Shown here in pieces: positions 1 to 8,469 of a stretch of DNA of 64,000 nt. Under the pieces are notes generated by a model, which saw only the letters and a list, made by a program, of their open reading frames with translations, was not told the origin of the DNA and made no database searches. The translations under genes and the position numbers were made by a program. The DNA is from Halalkalibacter krulwichiae. Its GTDB lineage: Bacteria > Bacillota > Bacilli > Bacillales > Bacillaceae_D. The stretch is taken from contig NZ_CP020814.1 of assembly GCF_002109385.1 (NCBI RefSeq), positions 2,379,501 through 2,443,500 of the forward strand. Direction: 5' to 3'. Position 1 is the stretch's first letter, and the number at the start of each line of letters is the position of its first letter.

Positions 1-57
1 ATGTGCATGATTCACTTCAAGTTCAGCTAAGAAATCTAAATAGCTGTATTTTCTCAT
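1..57 (-). CDS. 5' end of an unidentified gene (partial)
   Basis: Reading leftward from an ATG at 57-55 gives 19 codons (MRKYSYLDFLAELEVNHAH) with no stop before the window edge. A Shine-Dalgarno-like AAGGATGG lies about 7 bases upstream of the ATG on the minus strand. The fragment is too short to assign to a family; it is called because start and ribosome site agree. It is divergent from the next gene. Confidence 0.5.
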   Translation of the reverse strand, partial: MRKYSYLDFLAELEVNHAH

Positions 58-220
58 TACTCACACCATCCTTTATACCTAGACTATGTTCTTTTTCCTC
101 ATGTTGTTCATTTGGACAATCGCTCATATTTGTCTATTTATAGGCCTTATTACAAACAAAACTCTATTTTTACTAATAAGATAGAATTGAAACTTTAGTT
201 TTTAGAAAGGAGCGATTGTC

Positions 221-466
221 ATGTCTTACTATGATTTATGTTGTAGATATCACGGGAAAGTTGTAACGATTACTTGCTTAGACGGAAGAAGATACTCTGG
301 TAAAATTACACATGTTACAGATACTCATGTATACCTTCAACCAACAGGAAACTTTGGCGGGTTTGGGTATGGATGGGGCTATTATCGCCCTTGGGGTTGG
401 GGAGTGCCAATTGCATTAGCTGCTATTGGTGGTTTTGCCCTAGGTGCAGCATTATTTTGGGTATAG
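221..466 (+). CDS. Small Sm-like/Gly-aromatic membrane protein (81 aa)
   Basis: The first ~42 residues (HGKVVTITCLDGRRYSGKIT and following VYLQP) look like the strand pattern of a small Sm/Hfq-like beta barrel. They are followed by a Gly/Tyr/Trp-rich linker (about 45-60) and one hydrophobic C-terminal helix (about 62-81). Comparable short proteins with a 'GK(V/I)xxI...GxVxxV..vyLxP' domain and a Gly-aromatic tail occur in Bacillus genomes and have no known function. AGAAAGGAG precedes the ATG by about 8 bases. A repeat element with a terminator-like end begins 14 bases after the stop. The Sm-like fold is inference from pattern only. Confidence 0.75.
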   Translation: MSYYDLCCRYHGKVVTITCLDGRRYSGKITHVTDTHVYLQPTGNFGGFGYGWGYYRPWGWGVPIALAAIGGFALGAALFWV

Positions 467-479
467 CTGAATGAAAAGG

Positions 480-619
480 GTAAGGCTGGGACATAACTAG
501 AGTGTTTTATTGACAAATCTGGTCATAGTAACGTATATTTCCGGTGCGGATGCTAAGTAACGACGTCATTACGGTCGATTTTTCATTAATAAAACCTCTA
601 TTGTCCCGGCTTCTTTTTT
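480..619 (+). repeat. Interspersed repeat, short copy (terminator-like ends)
   Basis: The unit opens with GGCTGGGACATAAC and closes with ATTGTCCCGGCTTC plus a T-run, so its ends are inverted repeats able to pair. The same ends, an AGTGTTTTAT block, a GTATATTT..GCGGATGCT block and ATTACGGTCGA recur in the longer copy at 47964-48203. This copy lacks the GC-rich centre of the other. It starts 14 bases after the stop of the upstream gene and may act as its terminator. The remaining bases to 797 show no gene or clear structure. Confidence 0.75.
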
Positions 620-797
620 AATTTTATAAAGATATAGTGTTACAAAGAGGAATTTTAATAGTAATAGCCTATGCCTCTTCTTATTGTTCTGTTTGGGCTT
701 AAATCTAACTATGAAATAAAACTACGGTAAATGAAATTTACAAGCCCACATGAAAAAATCGCATTGAATTCTCGTCCAATACGATTTGTCAGAATGC

Positions 798-1493
798 TTA
801 TAATGATTCGATATCGACTCCATCGACATACTCCATTTGTTTTAACGTATAGTAAACATCGGTTGTATAAATCTTTTCATTAACAAGAAGTATGACATCC
901 ATTTGTTTTGCTTCACTGTCTTTTAAATCTTTTACTCGTACTTTCTTTGCTTTCATATGATTTTGTTTTAATTCTTTTAAAATGGCCGTTAATTGATTTT
1001 CAGAATGTACAATGATTCTTGCCTTTAGTTCCTTCTCTCGCAATGCTCTTGGCCCAATAAATTTAAATAAGAATGGTAAGATTTCAACACTAATTAACAG
1101 CAAGACGGTTGCTATTATTGCTTCTAGCCAAAATCCAGCTCCTGAGGCGATTCCTATTCCTCCTGCTCCCCAGATCATAGCTGCTGTTGTTAGTCCTGAG
1201 ATCATATCATTATTCCGTCTTAAAATGACACCGGCACCAAGAAACCCAATTCCAGAAACGATCTGCGCAGCTAGACGTAATGGATCCATCGGTTTGCTTA
1301 ATTCTTGTGAATAATGTTCTGCTCCAATAATTGAAACATGTGTGAGTAAGCAACTCATAATTCCAATAACAAGGCATGTTTTTAACCCAAGCGGTTTTCT
1401 TTTTAATTCTCTTTCCAATCCAATAACAATACAAAGAATAGTCGCAATCATTAGTTTAAATATAAAGCTATTTGGTTCCATTTCAAAAATCAT
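798..1493 (-). CDS. MgtC/SapB family membrane protein
   Basis: A 231-residue protein with four or five hydrophobic helices in the N-terminal ~140 residues, including the MgtC/SapB signature (GLERELKRKPLGLKT, then GIGFLGAGVILR and TTAAMIWGAGGIGIASGAG). A soluble C-terminal domain of about 85 residues (KELKARIIVHSE onward) resembles the ACT-like tail of MgtC proteins. Family members are linked to growth at low magnesium and to membrane-potential/ATP-synthase modulation rather than proven Mg2+ transport. GGGGGA sits 6 bases before the ATG. No M-box-like leader is visible in the short upstream region. It stands alone, with a terminator hairpin upstream belonging to the next gene. Confidence 0.9.
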   Translation of the reverse strand: MIFEMEPNSFIFKLMIATILCIVIGLERELKRKPLGLKTCLVIGIMSCLLTHVSIIGAEHYSQELSKPMDPLRLAAQIVSGIGFLGAGVILRRNNDMISGLTTAAMIWGAGGIGIASGAGFWLEAIIATVLLLISVEILPFLFKFIGPRALREKELKARIIVHSENQLTAILKELKQNHMKAKKVRVKDLKDSEAKQMDVILLVNEKIYTTDVYYTLKQMEYVDGVDIESL

Positions 1494-1627
1494 TTCATTC
1501 CCCCAACTTTTTTCTACTACATATTCGGTTAATAGGAGAAGAATTCCTTTTTAATCATCATAATGTTTTCGTTAAACCGACCTGTTAAAACGTCGTTTCT
1601 TTTATTAAAGGTGCCCATTTTTAAAAA

Positions 1628-1672
1628 GAGGGTGTCTTAAATGGTCATCTATAGTCCATTTAAGACACCCTC
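1628..1672 (-). terminator. Rho-independent terminator after the CAP protein gene
   Basis: Perfect 17-bp stem: GAGGGTGTCTTAAATGG at 1628-1644 pairs with its complement at 1656-1672 around an 11-base loop. On the minus strand it is followed by TTTTTAAAAA. It lies 60 bases past the stop of the CAP-domain gene. Confidence 0.85.
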
Positions 1673-1731
1673 GAAACAATAGCAAAGCTATTATCATCTT
1701 TTAAGCTTTTACTAAAGTTTCTATCTTTCAA

Positions 1732-2367
1732 TTAATTTGTCTGGATAAACATTTGAACCCACGCACCATGATAGAAGCCAACACCGATAGCATTATACTC
1801 CGGTTTTAAAATATTTTGTCTATGACCAGGTGAATTCATCCAATCTCTCATGACTTGTTCAGGGGTTGTTTGTCCTTTGGCAATATTTTCACCAGCTGAA
1901 CGATAACTAATTCCAAACGTTCGAAGCATGTCAAAAGGAGAACCATAGTTAGGACTATTATGCGAAAAATAATTTGCGTTAATTAAGTCCTCTGCCTTCT
2001 TATGTGCAACATTTTTCAAATCAGCACGGTGCTGCAATGGTTGTAGACCACGTTGACGTCTTTCTTGATTGACTAAAGACACCACTTGATCCTCAAAAGC
2101 ACTATGATGCGATGCCTCAGGCTTTAAGCGGATGACTTCGCCCACTTGCATGTTCGTTGGTACAACATCAGGATTTAAGCGCATTAGTTCACGATAATCA
2201 AGACCATACCGTTGTGCAATAAACCAGAAGGTGTCACCTCTTGATACTTTATAATGAGAAAAAGGTGGTTCATTAAACATCTTAACTGCTGCGTCTGCTT
2301 GAGGTTGAACTGAGAAGATTGACATCATCAGAACAATACCAAGCATAAATACGTTTACTCGTTTCAT
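1732..2367 (-). CDS. Secreted LysM + CAP (SCP/PR1) domain protein, YkwD/SafA-like
   Basis: A Sec signal peptide spans residues 1-26 (hydrophobic core FMLGIVLMMSIFSV, cleavage near QADA-A). A LysM domain follows at about 38-82 (HYKVSRGDTFWFIAQRYGL..LMRLNPDV), which binds peptidoglycan. A CAP domain fills about 92-211, with the family motifs HNSPNYGSPFDML, AGENIAKG and MNSPGHRQNIL. Bacillus relatives such as YkwD are secreted CAP proteins, and LysM/CAP combinations are frequent in spore or cell-wall proteins; the function is undefined. GGAGG lies 6 bases before the ATG. Monocistronic, with a strong terminator downstream. Confidence 0.9.
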   Translation of the reverse strand: MKRVNVFMLGIVLMMSIFSVQPQADAAVKMFNEPPFSHYKVSRGDTFWFIAQRYGLDYRELMRLNPDVVPTNMQVGEVIRLKPEASHHSAFEDQVVSLVNQERRQRGLQPLQHRADLKNVAHKKAEDLINANYFSHNSPNYGSPFDMLRTFGISYRSAGENIAKGQTTPEQVMRDWMNSPGHRQNILKPEYNAIGVGFYHGAWVQMFIQTN

Positions 2368-2574
2368 TTCATACCTCCGCTAAATGTTTTGTTCAATTAT
2401 ATTTTCTCTACCTTGAACAAAACGATGCACAGAAACGGTAAATTTCCAATGTTAATTTTATTAATTTCTTTGAGCAAAAAAATAAGCCAAGTCGAACTAA
2501 AGCCCTTTTACCCTATTCTGTCAAGTTGTATAACATTTCTTACCATTCATTCTGTTTCAAGAAATCATACCAAG

Positions 2575-4887
2575 CTATTCTATTTGCTTTTCAAATGAAG
2601 TACTTGGACAGTTCAATAGTAAAGGGCTTACTGTATCATGATAAAGTAATTCCAGAGAGTGCATAGCCCTCGTGCAAATTGTATAAAGTAACTTACTTTC
2701 ATTTTTATTTGCATAAATTGATGAAGATACATTCGGAATTATTACAGCATCAAACTCTACCCCTTTTGCAAGGTAAGAGGGGATAATCAACACACCAGAA
2801 TCGAAGCCTGCAGAATCCTTTGTGATTAACCGTACATCTAACTCTTTATGCAATGCATTAAATAATGTTTCACTTTCTGCTTTTGTCTTACAAATAACCG
2901 CAACTGTTCCATATGATTCGAGCTTTATCTTAATTCGTCTCGAAAGTGCCAGGATTAAGTCTTTCTTATCTTTCACTTTTATGACTTTAGGCTTTTCACC
3001 ATTTCGATTAAACGGTTCAATCGATGCTTGCACAATATGTTTAGCAAATTCAATAATCTGACTCGTAGAACGATAGCTCTGTTTCAAATCATATTTAATG
3101 ATTTCGCTCGACAAAAATAACGTTTCAAGTGTCAGAAAGCTACTCGTGTTGGAATGCGCATAAATCGATTGGTTAAAATCTCCTAACACTGTCCATTTTG
3201 CGCGCGGAAACATCTGTCTAATAAAGGCAAATTGAAACGGTGAATAATCTTGAGCTTCATCAATAAAAACATGTTTAATCAGTGTGTTTATTTGGAAACC
3301 TTCCAATTTTCCTTTTAAATATAAGTATGGAGTTACATCCTCATAAAGAAAAAACTTTTCTTTAATTTGTTCAACCGTTGTGGAACAAATTTCAGGCCAA
3401 TGTGTCATGAATTCATTTAATTCCTTTTTGAATAAATTCAAGTAAATAGATGTAACATCTAGAAAGCGAAATTGACTAATGGAATCCCTTACTCTTTTCA
3501 GTTTACGCTTTACAACTAACGCTCGTAACAATTCTTGCTCTCGCTCATACTGATAGAATACATCGGATTCTTTTTGTTTCTCTTTTTCAACCTTGTTGTG
3601 AACCTTCGTTAAAACTTCTATGTCTAATAACTCTATTTCCCGATCAACCCACTCTTGTTTTTGTTCATTAAGTTCAAAAGCCCTTACTTCTTTTAACAAT
3701 TGTTCAGAGACTATATGTAGTCTATTTGGGATTGGGATCGTTCGATCAATTCGATAAAAATATTTTTCGATTTTTGCTTTTGAAAATAGAGTATCTTCAC
3801 GAAAGATAATATCTTTAAAAATCATTCCACTTGAACTTAATGAATCGATTAAATGGTCAATATAATTTATAAATTGAATAGAAGATTTCACTTTAATTCC
3901 TTCAATCCGTGCAGCATATTGTGGGTCTTCTTTTCTATGTAGGACATACTCCATTTGATCAAACTGATCTTCTAGACGCCAATTAGAACCTAATCTATGT
4001 TGCAAATAAGACTGAAATGTTGTCTGCTGCATATTTTCTTCTCCGAGCTCTGGAAGGACCGTTGAAATATAACTCGTAAATAAAGGATTTGGAGAGAACA
4101 GAACAATCTCATCAGCCGAAAGAGTGTCACGGTAACGGTAAAGTAAGTAAGCAACTCTTTGTAAGGCCGCTGATGTTTTTCCACTTCCTGCTACTCCTTG
4201 TACAATTAATAGACGGCCTTTTTCATTACGAATAATTTGATTTTGTTCTTTTTGAATAGTAGCAACGATATTCTTCATCTCAGAATTTGATTGATTGCCC
4301 AACACTTCCTGAAGCAATTCATCTCCAATTGTAATTCCAGTATGAAACATATGTTGGATCTTACCATTTTTTATAATAAACTGTTTCTTAACTTTAATAT
4401 CTCCAGCAATCGTTCCCATTGGGGTGTCGTATTGTCCCGCGCCAACTCCATAGTCATAATACAAACTAGATATTGGAGCACGCCAATCATAAACGTAAAA
4501 TTCCATTCCTGTCTGATCAACAAAAGACGAAGTTCCAATATAAATTGACTCAGAATTGCTCTCACCATTTTCTAAAAAATCGATCCTTCCGAAATAAGGA
4601 GAATGTTTTAACTTGTGTAGATTGTTTAATTGTTTAATGTCGTGCTTATGCCTTCTTTCGCTCTCTGACATAAGTTCAGCCTGTTGTTTAATACTTGCAA
4701 ATGTTTCGGCTGCCTCTTCAGCATTATCTAAATTAACGGTTACATCTTCCCAGAAATTTTTTCGAATATTGATTACATCGGTTTTAACGTCACCGAGTTT
4801 TTCTTTTAAGTCATGTTCCCTTACTATCACTTCACTTAATACAAAATCCACACGTTCCTGCTCTTCTTTCCATTCTTTTTTGTTCAT
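2575..4887 (-). CDS. helD: HelD-type RNA polymerase recycling ATPase
   Basis: A 770-residue superfamily-1 helicase-like ATPase, close to the ~774 residues of B. subtilis HelD. The N-terminal ~110 residues form a charged coiled-coil arm typical of HelD (KEEQERVDFVLSEVIVREHD..). Walker A is VAGSGKTSAAL near residue 235 and Walker B is FIDEAQD near 540; LGDFNQSIY and QSYRSTSQI are UvrD-like motifs. HelD binds RNA polymerase and removes stalled enzyme from nucleic acid. I prefer the ATG at 4887 to the in-frame GTG two codons earlier because GGAG lies 7 bases upstream. The gene stands alone with no evident partner. Confidence 0.92.
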   Translation of the reverse strand: MNKKEWKEEQERVDFVLSEVIVREHDLKEKLGDVKTDVINIRKNFWEDVTVNLDNAEEAAETFASIKQQAELMSESERRHKHDIKQLNNLHKLKHSPYFGRIDFLENGESNSESIYIGTSSFVDQTGMEFYVYDWRAPISSLYYDYGVGAGQYDTPMGTIAGDIKVKKQFIIKNGKIQHMFHTGITIGDELLQEVLGNQSNSEMKNIVATIQKEQNQIIRNEKGRLLIVQGVAGSGKTSAALQRVAYLLYRYRDTLSADEIVLFSPNPLFTSYISTVLPELGEENMQQTTFQSYLQHRLGSNWRLEDQFDQMEYVLHRKEDPQYAARIEGIKVKSSIQFINYIDHLIDSLSSSGMIFKDIIFREDTLFSKAKIEKYFYRIDRTIPIPNRLHIVSEQLLKEVRAFELNEQKQEWVDREIELLDIEVLTKVHNKVEKEKQKESDVFYQYEREQELLRALVVKRKLKRVRDSISQFRFLDVTSIYLNLFKKELNEFMTHWPEICSTTVEQIKEKFFLYEDVTPYLYLKGKLEGFQINTLIKHVFIDEAQDYSPFQFAFIRQMFPRAKWTVLGDFNQSIYAHSNTSSFLTLETLFLSSEIIKYDLKQSYRSTSQIIEFAKHIVQASIEPFNRNGEKPKVIKVKDKKDLILALSRRIKIKLESYGTVAVICKTKAESETLFNALHKELDVRLITKDSAGFDSGVLIIPSYLAKGVEFDAVIIPNVSSSIYANKNESKLLYTICTRAMHSLELLYHDTVSPLLLNCPSTSFEKQIE

Positions 4888-5099
4888 TCGCACACTCCAT
4901 ATGAAAGGATTTGGTTACATTAGTGGTATATAACAAATTCAATAAAGATATGTAAACATCCTTCAAAAATTTTAGTGAGTAACCGTTTTCTAAGCTATTT
5001 ACGAATCGACTTATTAAACTCAATCTTCATTGGATAAAAAAGAACCTTATGAATAATGGTGTTCAACGCGAACAAGCTAATAGAAAAGGAGGCTCACTT

Positions 5100-5360
5100 A
5101 TGTCAGACACTTATATTCAAAGCATTCTTAACCAAGTTCAAAAAACAATTGATCAATCTCTTACTGAATTAATGGAGGTTAAAATGATACGTGAAAATGA
5201 CCCAACTGAATTTTCGTATCTACAACATGAATTAAACGAACTTGAAGAGAAACTAGCCTCTCTATTACAAGATCAAAATTGCAGCTCTTATTACCCAAGT
5301 TTACAAGACGCTCATAAACGAATTTGTGAAGTGCAAGATATTATGATTAAAGGGATCTAA
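5100..5360 (+). CDS. Small conserved Bacillus protein, YtzC/DUF2524-like
   Basis: An 86-residue, mostly helical, acidic protein with a heptad-like central segment (LQHELNELEEKLASLLQ), two adjacent helices and two or three cysteines. Length and the C-terminal pattern recall the YtzC/DUF2524 family, but this is a tentative memory-based match. The ATG at 5100 is chosen because AAAGGAGG lies 8 bases upstream; an in-frame ATG at 5049 would add 17 residues and has no ribosome site. No function is known. A bidirectional terminator follows 15 bases after the stop. Confidence 0.7.
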   Translation: MSDTYIQSILNQVQKTIDQSLTELMEVKMIRENDPTEFSYLQHELNELEEKLASLLQDQNCSSYYPSLQDAHKRICEVQDIMIKGI

Positions 5361-5375
5361 ACAGCTTAAAAAAGC

Positions 5376-5408
5376 CGCTGAAAAAGAGAGATGACCTCTT
5401 TTTCAGCG
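5376..5408. terminator. Bidirectional terminator between convergent genes
   Basis: CGCTGAAAAAGAG (5376-5388) pairs perfectly with CTCTTTTTCAGCG (5396-5408). It separates the small + strand gene from the convergent mhqD. Confidence 0.8.
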
Positions 5409-5435
5409 ACTTTCCTTTCAGCCCGCTCCCTTTCA

Positions 5436-6041
5436 CTAATAGTGCTCATTGAACCATGCTTGCGCTTGTTCTACTTCTTCCCTTACTAATTGATGACCAC
5501 CCTCTACCCAATACTCTGTTACATTTGCATTAGCCTTTTGCAAGTTATCGATTAACTCTTTTGTTTCATTAAACGGTATGAGCGGATCCCGTTTACCGGC
5601 TCCTACAAATACATTGACATTTGATAGATTTGGCAATTGCACTTCGCGTCTTGGTACCATCGCATGGAATAATATTGCTCCATTTAATGCTTTTTCATGA
5701 TGATACATCATACTCGCCGCAATATTTGCTCCGTTCGAATAGCCAATAGCTACAACCTGATTGCGATCAAATTCGTATTCCTCCGCTTTTTCATTTACAA
5801 ATTCATTTAATTCATTGGTTCTAAATAGTAAATCTTCCTCATCGAACACTCCTTCGGACAGACGTCTAAAAAAACGAGGCATACCATTTTCTAAAACGTT
5901 TCCTCGTACACTTAAGACTGATGCACCTGGTGCGATCATATCGACTAATGGTAATAGGTCATGCTCATTTCCGCCTGTTCCATGTAGTAATAGAAGTGTT
6001 GGGCCACCCTTGTTTATTCCCTTTTTAAACAAATGTTTCAT
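5436..6041 (-). CDS. mhqD: MhqD-like alpha/beta-hydrolase (carboxylesterase)
   Basis: A 201-residue phospholipase/carboxylesterase-type hydrolase. It has LLLHGTGGNEHDL at about 15-27 (oxyanion-hole region), nucleophile elbow GYSNGAN near 107, catalytic Asp in GKRDPLIPF near 155 and His in EGGHQL near 184. In B. subtilis MhqD belongs to the MhqR regulon, which protects against quinones and catechol. It is the last gene of an operon with mhqR and mhqE; the mhqE stop and the AAAGGAG for mhqD overlap. The ATG at 6041 fits that ribosome site better than the GTG two codons upstream. The natural ester substrate is unknown. Confidence 0.88.
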   Translation of the reverse strand: MKHLFKKGINKGGPTLLLLHGTGGNEHDLLPLVDMIAPGASVLSVRGNVLENGMPRFFRRLSEGVFDEEDLLFRTNELNEFVNEKAEEYEFDRNQVVAIGYSNGANIAASMMYHHEKALNGAILFHAMVPRREVQLPNLSNVNVFVGAGKRDPLIPFNETKELIDNLQKANANVTEYWVEGGHQLVREEVEQAQAWFNEHY

Positions 6042-6048
6042 CTGCACA

Positions 6049-7019
6049 TTACTCCTTTGTTTGTAATGGTTTTAATTTCGCTTCAATTTCAGTTCTTCGA
6101 CTTTCAAAATATGGAGGTAGTGACAACTTTTCTCCTAAATGTTCAAACGCTTCATCCGCCTCAAAGCCAGGACCATCCGTTGCAAGTTCAAATAGAATTC
6201 CATTAGGTTCTCGAAAATATAGAGATTGAAAATAGTATCGTTCTACAAACCCTGAAGTTGGAATTCGTCTTTTCTTCAAATAGTCAACCCAACCTCTTAA
6301 TTCTTCTTCAGATTCTACCCTGAAAGCAACATGATGTACGCTCCCTCGTCCTGGTCGCTCGCGTTTGTCCTCTCCATTTTCTTCAAGGAATATTTCTGCC
6401 CCCGCTCCACCTTCACCTGTTTCAAATACCCGAAGCTTTCGATCTTGAAATGTGAATGGGTTTTTTTCTTTAAAACCTAATACATCCGTTAGAACGTTCG
6501 CGGTTAAGTCAGCTTTGGAAACCGTTAATGTTATTGGTCCTAAACCAATAATTCCATGTTCAACAGGCACAGAGCTTTTATGCCATGGCGTTCCCCTGCT
6601 ACACCATGATTTGTTTCATCTGATACAAGCTCTAATCTTTGTCCTTCAAAATCAAGAAACGATAATGATTGACGTCCATACTTTGTCACTATTGAGTCCT
6701 GTTTAACATTGTATGTTTCAAAACGATTTTTCCAATATGTAATTGATTCATCTGTCGGAACTCGTAATGAAGTTAAAGAAATGCTATTTGTGCCATGATA
6801 CGTATGTCCAGCGAATGGAAGCTCAAAAAAAGTAAGATCGGTTCCAGGGTTCCCTCTTTCATCTGCATAGAACAAATGATATACCGATGTGTCATCTTGA
6901 TTTATTGTTTTTTTCACAAGTCTTAAACCAAGTATTTTCGTATAGAAATGATAGTTTTCTTTCGCATTCGCAGTAATTGAAGACACATGATGTTGTCCTA
7001 ACAAAGGTTTCATAATCAT
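6049..7019 (-). pseudogene. mhqE: MhqE/MhqO-type ring-cleavage dioxygenase, frameshifted
   Basis: Two adjoining frames together give a full ~310-residue double-glyoxalase (VOC) dioxygenase. The N-terminal half (7019 down to about 6590) has GQHHVSSITANAKENYHFY and FYADERGNPGTDLTFF. The C-terminal half (about 6595 down to 6049) has GSVHHVAFRVESEEE and FREPNGILFELATDG, with His and Glu metal ligands in place. The reading frame jumps at a run of four C (6593-6596). Adding one base would restore the expected ...VAGGTPWHKSSVPVEHGI... Family members are glyoxalase-like hydroquinone/catechol dioxygenases controlled by MhqR. Either a real loss of function or a homopolymer sequencing error. The start overlaps the mhqR stop (ATGA). 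Confidence 0.85.
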
Positions 7020-7459
7020 TCTTCCCCCTCCATATTACGTCTAGCTTTCTTTAATAAATATAGTAAATGCTTTTGCTCCTTTTCAGTGAGACCTGAAAAT
7101 TGTTCTGCTTGATAGGCTTCTTGTTTAGGGACGAGTTCTGCATATACCTTTCTACCTTCAGATGTTAAAGAGATATGCTTCGTTCGCCATTCTTGTTTTT
7201 TTTCAACAAGTCCACTTTTCTCCATTTTAGAGAGCATTTGTGTAATATTCCCTTTCGTCACAAGTAGTTTATCCGCTAGATCTTTCTGTGAGATTGGTTG
7301 ATGGGCTCCAATTTGGACAAGTAGATCAAACTGTGCAATGCTTAATCCCCATTTTTTTAAATGTTGATTAGATCGTCTGTTACTAAGGTGATAACATTGA
7401 GCTAAGCGGTACCATAGTAGAACCCCCAGTCTTTTTTGTTTTGAACTTTTAACAGACAT
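7016..7459 (-). CDS. mhqR: MarR-family repressor MhqR
   Basis: A 147-residue MarR-type winged-helix regulator: N-terminal dimer helix, recognition region ISQKDLADKLLVTKGNITQ at about 75-93, wing KKQEWRTKHISLTSEGRKVY at about 108-127. B. subtilis MhqR (YkvE) represses dioxygenase, hydrolase and azoreductase genes until quinone-type electrophiles appear. Co-location with mhqE and mhqD supports this identity. Its 3' end overlaps the mhqE start by 4 bases. A perfect inverted repeat 31 bases upstream of the start suggests autoregulation of the whole operon. Confidence 0.88.
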   Translation of the reverse strand: MSVKSSKQKRLGVLLWYRLAQCYHLSNRRSNQHLKKWGLSIAQFDLLVQIGAHQPISQKDLADKLLVTKGNITQMLSKMEKSGLVEKKQEWRTKHISLTSEGRKVYAELVPKQEAYQAEQFSGLTEKEQKHLLYLLKKARRNMEGEE

Positions 7460-7489
7460 TTATGTGCCTCACTCCTTTTCCTTCCATAC

Positions 7490-7515
7490 GTATCAGTTTA
7501 TAACTAAACTGATAC
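7490..7515 (-). promoter_or_regulatory. Probable MhqR operator
   Basis: Perfect 11-bp inverted repeat, GTATCAGTTTA then TAAACTGATAC with a 4-base spacer, just upstream of mhqR. A minus-strand TTTACA -35-like element next to it places the repeat between or over -35 and -10. MarR dimers typically bind such palindromes. Assignment to MhqR is by position. Confidence 0.7.
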
Positions 7516-7564
7516 AATGTAAATATATTACTTACTAATATTTAGTTCCCTTATTATTCACCAA

Positions 7565-7599
7565 AAAGAGTCCCTCAGTATGAAATTGAAGGACTCTTT
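7565..7599 (-). terminator. Terminator after the HAD hydrolase gene
   Basis: AAAGAGTCC (7565-7573) pairs with GGACTCTTT (7591-7599), followed on the minus strand by the T-rich complement of AAAAA. It sits 10 bases past the stop of the HAD gene and insulates it from the divergent-side mhq promoter. Confidence 0.7.
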
Positions 7600-7609
7600 A
7601 AAGTGATCG

Positions 7610-8401
7610 CTATTTGTTATTTAATTCAGATAGAATTGGAAATAATTGATCTAAGTGTGTAATCTCATAAGTAGGTTGCACTTCATTACGCTCTTTATTA
7701 TGGCGATTAATCCATACAGACTTCATTCCCACTCTTGATGCACCTAGAATATCTGTCATTAAATTATCCCCTACCATGATTGCTTCGTCTTTTGTCATAG
7801 CCATTTTCTCAAGAGCATGGTCAAAGATTGACGGGTCCGGTTTCCCTCTTCCAAATGCTCCAGAAATAATAATATGATCAAAATATGGAACAAGTTCTGG
7901 TGTAATTGTTAACTTTGTATTTTGTAAATCTGGAGAACCATTTGTTAAAAGCAATAGTTGGTAATTTCCTTTGAGCTCATCCAAAATTTGAAATGATTCT
8001 TCGTAGACAAATGGAAGTTTCCTACGCTCTGCAGGAAACCGTTCAGCCAACTCTTCCCCAAAATCCGGATCTTCGATTCCTAATGCTTTTAATCCTCTTG
8101 TCCAAGCCTCTTTACGATAACTAGGTACAATTTCTTTCATTTTACGAAAGTTTTCTTCATCATCTAAGAAATTACCCCATAAACCTTCAAATGGATTAAT
8201 TCCAATCATTTGCGTAAATTCATAAGTCTCATAGCTAGCATAAAGCTCTCTAGCTTCCTTTCGTACAGCTTCCTCAAGAGCAATTGGATCAACATTGTAC
8301 TTTTCCTGTGCTACTAGACATGTAGCTTCAAAAGCTTTTTCCACGCTCTTTTGGTCCCAAAGAAGAGTATCATCAAGGTCAAAAAAGATTGCTTTAATCA
8401 T
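7610..8401 (-). CDS. HAD-superfamily phosphatase (YsaA-like)
   Basis: A 263-residue HAD hydrolase with motif [11 protein letters not shown] at residues 5-14 (nucleophile Asp), motif [10 protein letters not shown] near 150, motif III Lys in [10 protein letters not shown] near 183 and motif [12 protein letters not shown] near 206. A helical cap lies between motifs I and II. Best remembered match is B. subtilis YsaA, described as a phosphoserine phosphatase, but substrate cannot be read from sequence. The ATG at 8401 (MIKAIFF) is chosen over one 11 codons upstream because AGGGGGAG precedes it and it begins directly at motif I. Monocistronic between terminators. Confidence 0.85.
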   Translation of the reverse strand: MIKAIFFDLDDTLLWDQKSVEKAFEATCLVAQEKYNVDPIALEEAVRKEARELYASYETYEFTQMIGINPFEGLWGNFLDDEENFRKMKEIVPSYRKEAWTRGLKALGIEDPDFGEELAERFPAERRKLPFVYEESFQILDELKGNYQLLLLTNGSPDLQNTKLTITPELVPYFDHIIISGAFGRGKPDPSIFDHALEKMAMTKDEAIMVGDNLMTDILGASRVGMKSVWINRHNKERNEVQPTYEITHLDQLFPILSELNNK

Positions 8402-8469
8402 CGTTTTATTCTCCCCCTGCAACAATTTATCCACTCTATAAGATTACCGCTATAACTGAGAGAAGTAAA

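Noticed and set aside
1494..1627. Possible M-box magnesium riboswitch upstream of the MgtC-family gene
   Set aside because: The region is short and AT-rich and lacks the conserved M-box opening and stems.
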